Part shown: positions 7,207 to 7,977 of the stretch, piece by piece
Numbering within the stretch: position 1 is the stretch's first letter
Layout: the number at the start of each line of letters is the position of its first letter
Source: CBEUVQ01 sp965546615
GTDB taxonomy: Bacteria; Bacillota; Desulfotomaculia; Desulfotomaculales; Desulfohalotomaculaceae
DNA length: 7,977 nucleotides
Direction of reading: 5' to 3'
NCBI GenBank assembly: GCA_965546615.1
Contig: CBEUVQ010000059.1
Location: forward strand, 1-7,977
Notes under the pieces: generated by a model
Told to the model about the DNA's origin: nothing
What the model saw: the letters and a program-made list of their open reading frames with translations, nothing else
The model's database searches: none
Position numbers and translations under genes: made by a program

Positions 7207-7551
7207 ATGAAAATTAGCAAAAAAGTATCTATTATGGTATTTGGCGGGAATATACCGGCTTTACACGTTGGATGAGGCCCCGCTCCGAGTGCCGGTTGCG
7301 GTGCTCCCGATTCGAAAGAAGAATATGAGAAGTTTGCCGCTGAAATGAAGCAAAAATATGGCGAAGATGTAGTGTTGGGGTACGTGGATTTAATGAAAGA
7401 TGACATGACCAAATACCCCGACGTGCAAAATATTATGGGTAGATTTACTCCGCCGCTGGTAGTGATTAACGGTGAGCCTCGTTTTCACGGCGGCCTGTCG
7501 GTGGAAATGATTTCCGAAGTGGTAGATGAAATAAGAGAAGAAAAAAATTAA
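7207..7551 (+). CDS. Candidate selenoprotein: YuzD-like thioredoxin-fold protein with in-frame TGA read as selenocysteine
   Basis: The frame from the ATG at 7207 to the TAA at 7549 is open except for one TGA (7273-7275). Read through, it gives 114 residues beginning MKISKKVSIMVFGGNIPAL. Sec is residue 23 (HVGUGPAPS) and the only cysteine is C31 (SAGCGAP), a U-x7-C pair. The layout is thioredoxin-like: first strand VSIMVFGG, the redox loop, helix SKEEYEKFAAEMKQKYG (36-52), strand VVLGYVD, then TPPLVVINGE with the expected cis-proline position, and a final helix. CGAPDSKEEYE resembles the region after the second Cys of Bacillus YuzD (DUF1462). A SECIS-like hairpin follows the TGA. Likely role: thiol/selenol oxidoreductase; substrate unknown. 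It is probably translated from the pcrA-ligA transcript, 11 nt after ligA. An alternative is a pseudogene with a nonsense mutation, disfavoured by the hairpin and the intact Shine-Dalgarno site. The ATG at 7345 would yield only a fragment lacking the redox site. Confidence 0.78.
7287..7306 (+). promoter_or_regulatory. Bacterial SECIS-like stem-loop downstream of the in-frame TGA
   Basis: GAGTGCC (7287-7293) pairs with GGTGCTC (7300-7306) to give a 7-bp stem with two central G-U pairs. The 6-nt apical loop GGTTGC (7294-7299) opens with GG followed by T. The loop begins 18 nt after the TGA, inside the 16-37 nt range described for bacterial SECIS elements, which also favour a G in the first two loop positions. 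It lies within the coding sequence and would recruit SelB with Sec-tRNA. Confidence 0.7.
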
Positions 7552-7577
7552 ACGCTGTGTTTCATTTGCCAGCATAA

Positions 7578-7620
7578 AGGACTATGTCCTGATGATCCAA
7601 ACGACGGGTGATAACCGTCG
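7578..7620 (+). other. Two small hairpins in the 3' untranslated region
   Basis: AGGAC/GTCCT (7578-7582 with 7586-7590, loop TAT) and CGACGG/CCGTCG (7602-7607 with 7615-7620, 7-nt loop) lie between the selenoprotein stop and the terminator. Neither has a T-run. I do not recognise a known riboswitch or ncRNA class. They may stabilise the 3' end of the transcript. Confidence 0.45.
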
Positions 7621-7638
7621 GCTAATAATTTCAAAATA

Positions 7639-7674
7639 AAAAGAGAAATGCCGCATCAGCGGCATTTCTCTTTT
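7639..7674. terminator. Bidirectional rho-independent terminator between convergent genes
   Basis: A perfect 16-bp stem (7639-7654 with 7659-7674) has a GC-rich top ATGCCGC/GCGGCAT and the tetraloop ATCA. AAAAGAG on the left and CTCTTTT on the right supply a U-tract in each direction. It ends the pcrA-ligA-selenoprotein unit on the plus strand and the rubrerythrin gene on the minus strand. Confidence 0.93.
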
Positions 7675-7705
7675 GGTTGGAGGGTTAGTGGTAACTTGGC
7701 AGTGT

Positions 7706-7977
7706 TTAACCAAAATATCTTTTTAACAGGCCGTTAAAAGCGCAGCCGTGGCGAGCTTCGTCTTTGCACATTTCGTGCACGGTGTCGTGAATGGCATCAT
7801 AGCCCAGCTGCTTAGCTTTGGTGGCCAAATCTTTTTTACCTTGACAGGCGCCGTGTTCAGCTTCAACCCTTGCCTGCAGGTTGGCTTTGGTATCGGCGGC
7901 TACCACTTCACCTAACAGTTCAGCAAATTTAGCAGCGTGTTCTGCTTCTTCCCAAGCAATTCTCTTGTAAGCTTCCG
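7706..7977 (-). CDS. Rubrerythrin / NADH-peroxidase-type ferritin-like protein (C-terminal part; 5' end off the right edge)
   Basis: Eighty-nine C-terminal residues are visible, starting EAYKRIAWEEAEHAAKF at the window edge; the GTG at 7906 is internal. Two di-iron ligand motifs of the ferritin-like four-helix bundle are present: WEEAEH (E-x-x-H) and EMCKDEARHG (E-x-x-H again), with AEHGAC between them. In anaerobes such proteins reduce hydrogen peroxide with electrons ultimately from NADH, protecting against oxygen. The sequence ends NGLLKRYFG straight after the bundle, so no C-terminal rubredoxin domain exists. Relatives I recall from Clostridia carry an N-terminal rubredoxin-like domain, which here would lie outside the window. 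The gene converges on the selenoprotein gene across the shared terminator. Confidence 0.9.
   Translation of the reverse strand, partial: EAYKRIAWEEAEHAAKFAELLGEVVAADTKANLQARVEAEHGACQGKKDLATKAKQLGYDAIHDTVHEMCKDEARHGCAFNGLLKRYFG

Noticed and set aside
7345..7551. Stand-alone 68-residue protein starting at ATG 7345
   Set aside because: No Shine-Dalgarno site precedes it, it begins in the middle of a thioredoxin-fold helix and lacks the redox loop; it is the 3' part of the TGA-containing gene.
1..7977. tRNA, rRNA, CRISPR array, insertion sequence, prophage or defence system
   Set aside because: No regularly spaced repeats, transposase or integrase genes, cloverleaf-like segments or defence domains were seen; the plus strand is almost filled by recognised genes.

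Overview
The window looks like a piece of a Bacillota (Firmicutes) chromosome from an anaerobic, Clostridia-type bacterium. The reasons are the gene set (fused HisIE, a group B-type [FeFe] hydrogenase, PcrA, NAD-dependent LigA, an anaerobe-type rubrerythrin), low-to-moderate GC, and purine-rich Shine-Dalgarno sites. A Peptococcaceae, Syntrophomonadales or Dethiobacter-like source would fit, but this is inferred from protein flavour only. Coding density is high, no intergenic gap reaches 300 bases, and nothing suggests a recent mobile element.

Layout, left to right. Positions 1-685 hold all but the first residues of hisIE, the end of a histidine operon lying to the left; an exact 18-bp tandem duplication covers its stop. 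Positions 804-1253 encode a short MgtC/SapB membrane protein. A well-formed sigma-A-type promoter (1342-1370) then drives a single-gene [FeFe] hydrogenase unit, best started at 1402, which ends at a perfect 20-bp-stem hairpin (2803-2855). From an extended -10 promoter near 2881 runs a probable operon: pcrA (2934-5096), ligA (5189-7195) and a small thioredoxin-like gene (7207-7551). This unit ends in a bidirectional terminator (7639-7674), which it shares with a convergent rubrerythrin/NADH-peroxidase-type gene that leaves the right edge on the minus strand.

The most notable item is the small gene at 7207-7551. It reads as one 114-residue protein only if the in-frame TGA at 7273-7275 is read as selenocysteine. 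A stem-loop at 7287-7306 has the distance and loop features of a bacterial SECIS element. The protein resembles the YuzD (DUF1462) thioredoxin-like group, and its Sec and only Cys form an unusual U-x7-C pair. A standard gene caller would report only a 68-residue fragment starting at 7345.

Functionally, pcrA and ligA supply DNA unwinding and nick sealing for replication and excision repair. The hydrogenase, rubrerythrin and proposed selenoprotein point to an anaerobic, thiol/selenol-based redox physiology. A link between the selenoprotein and either DNA repair or peroxide detoxification is suggested only by position.
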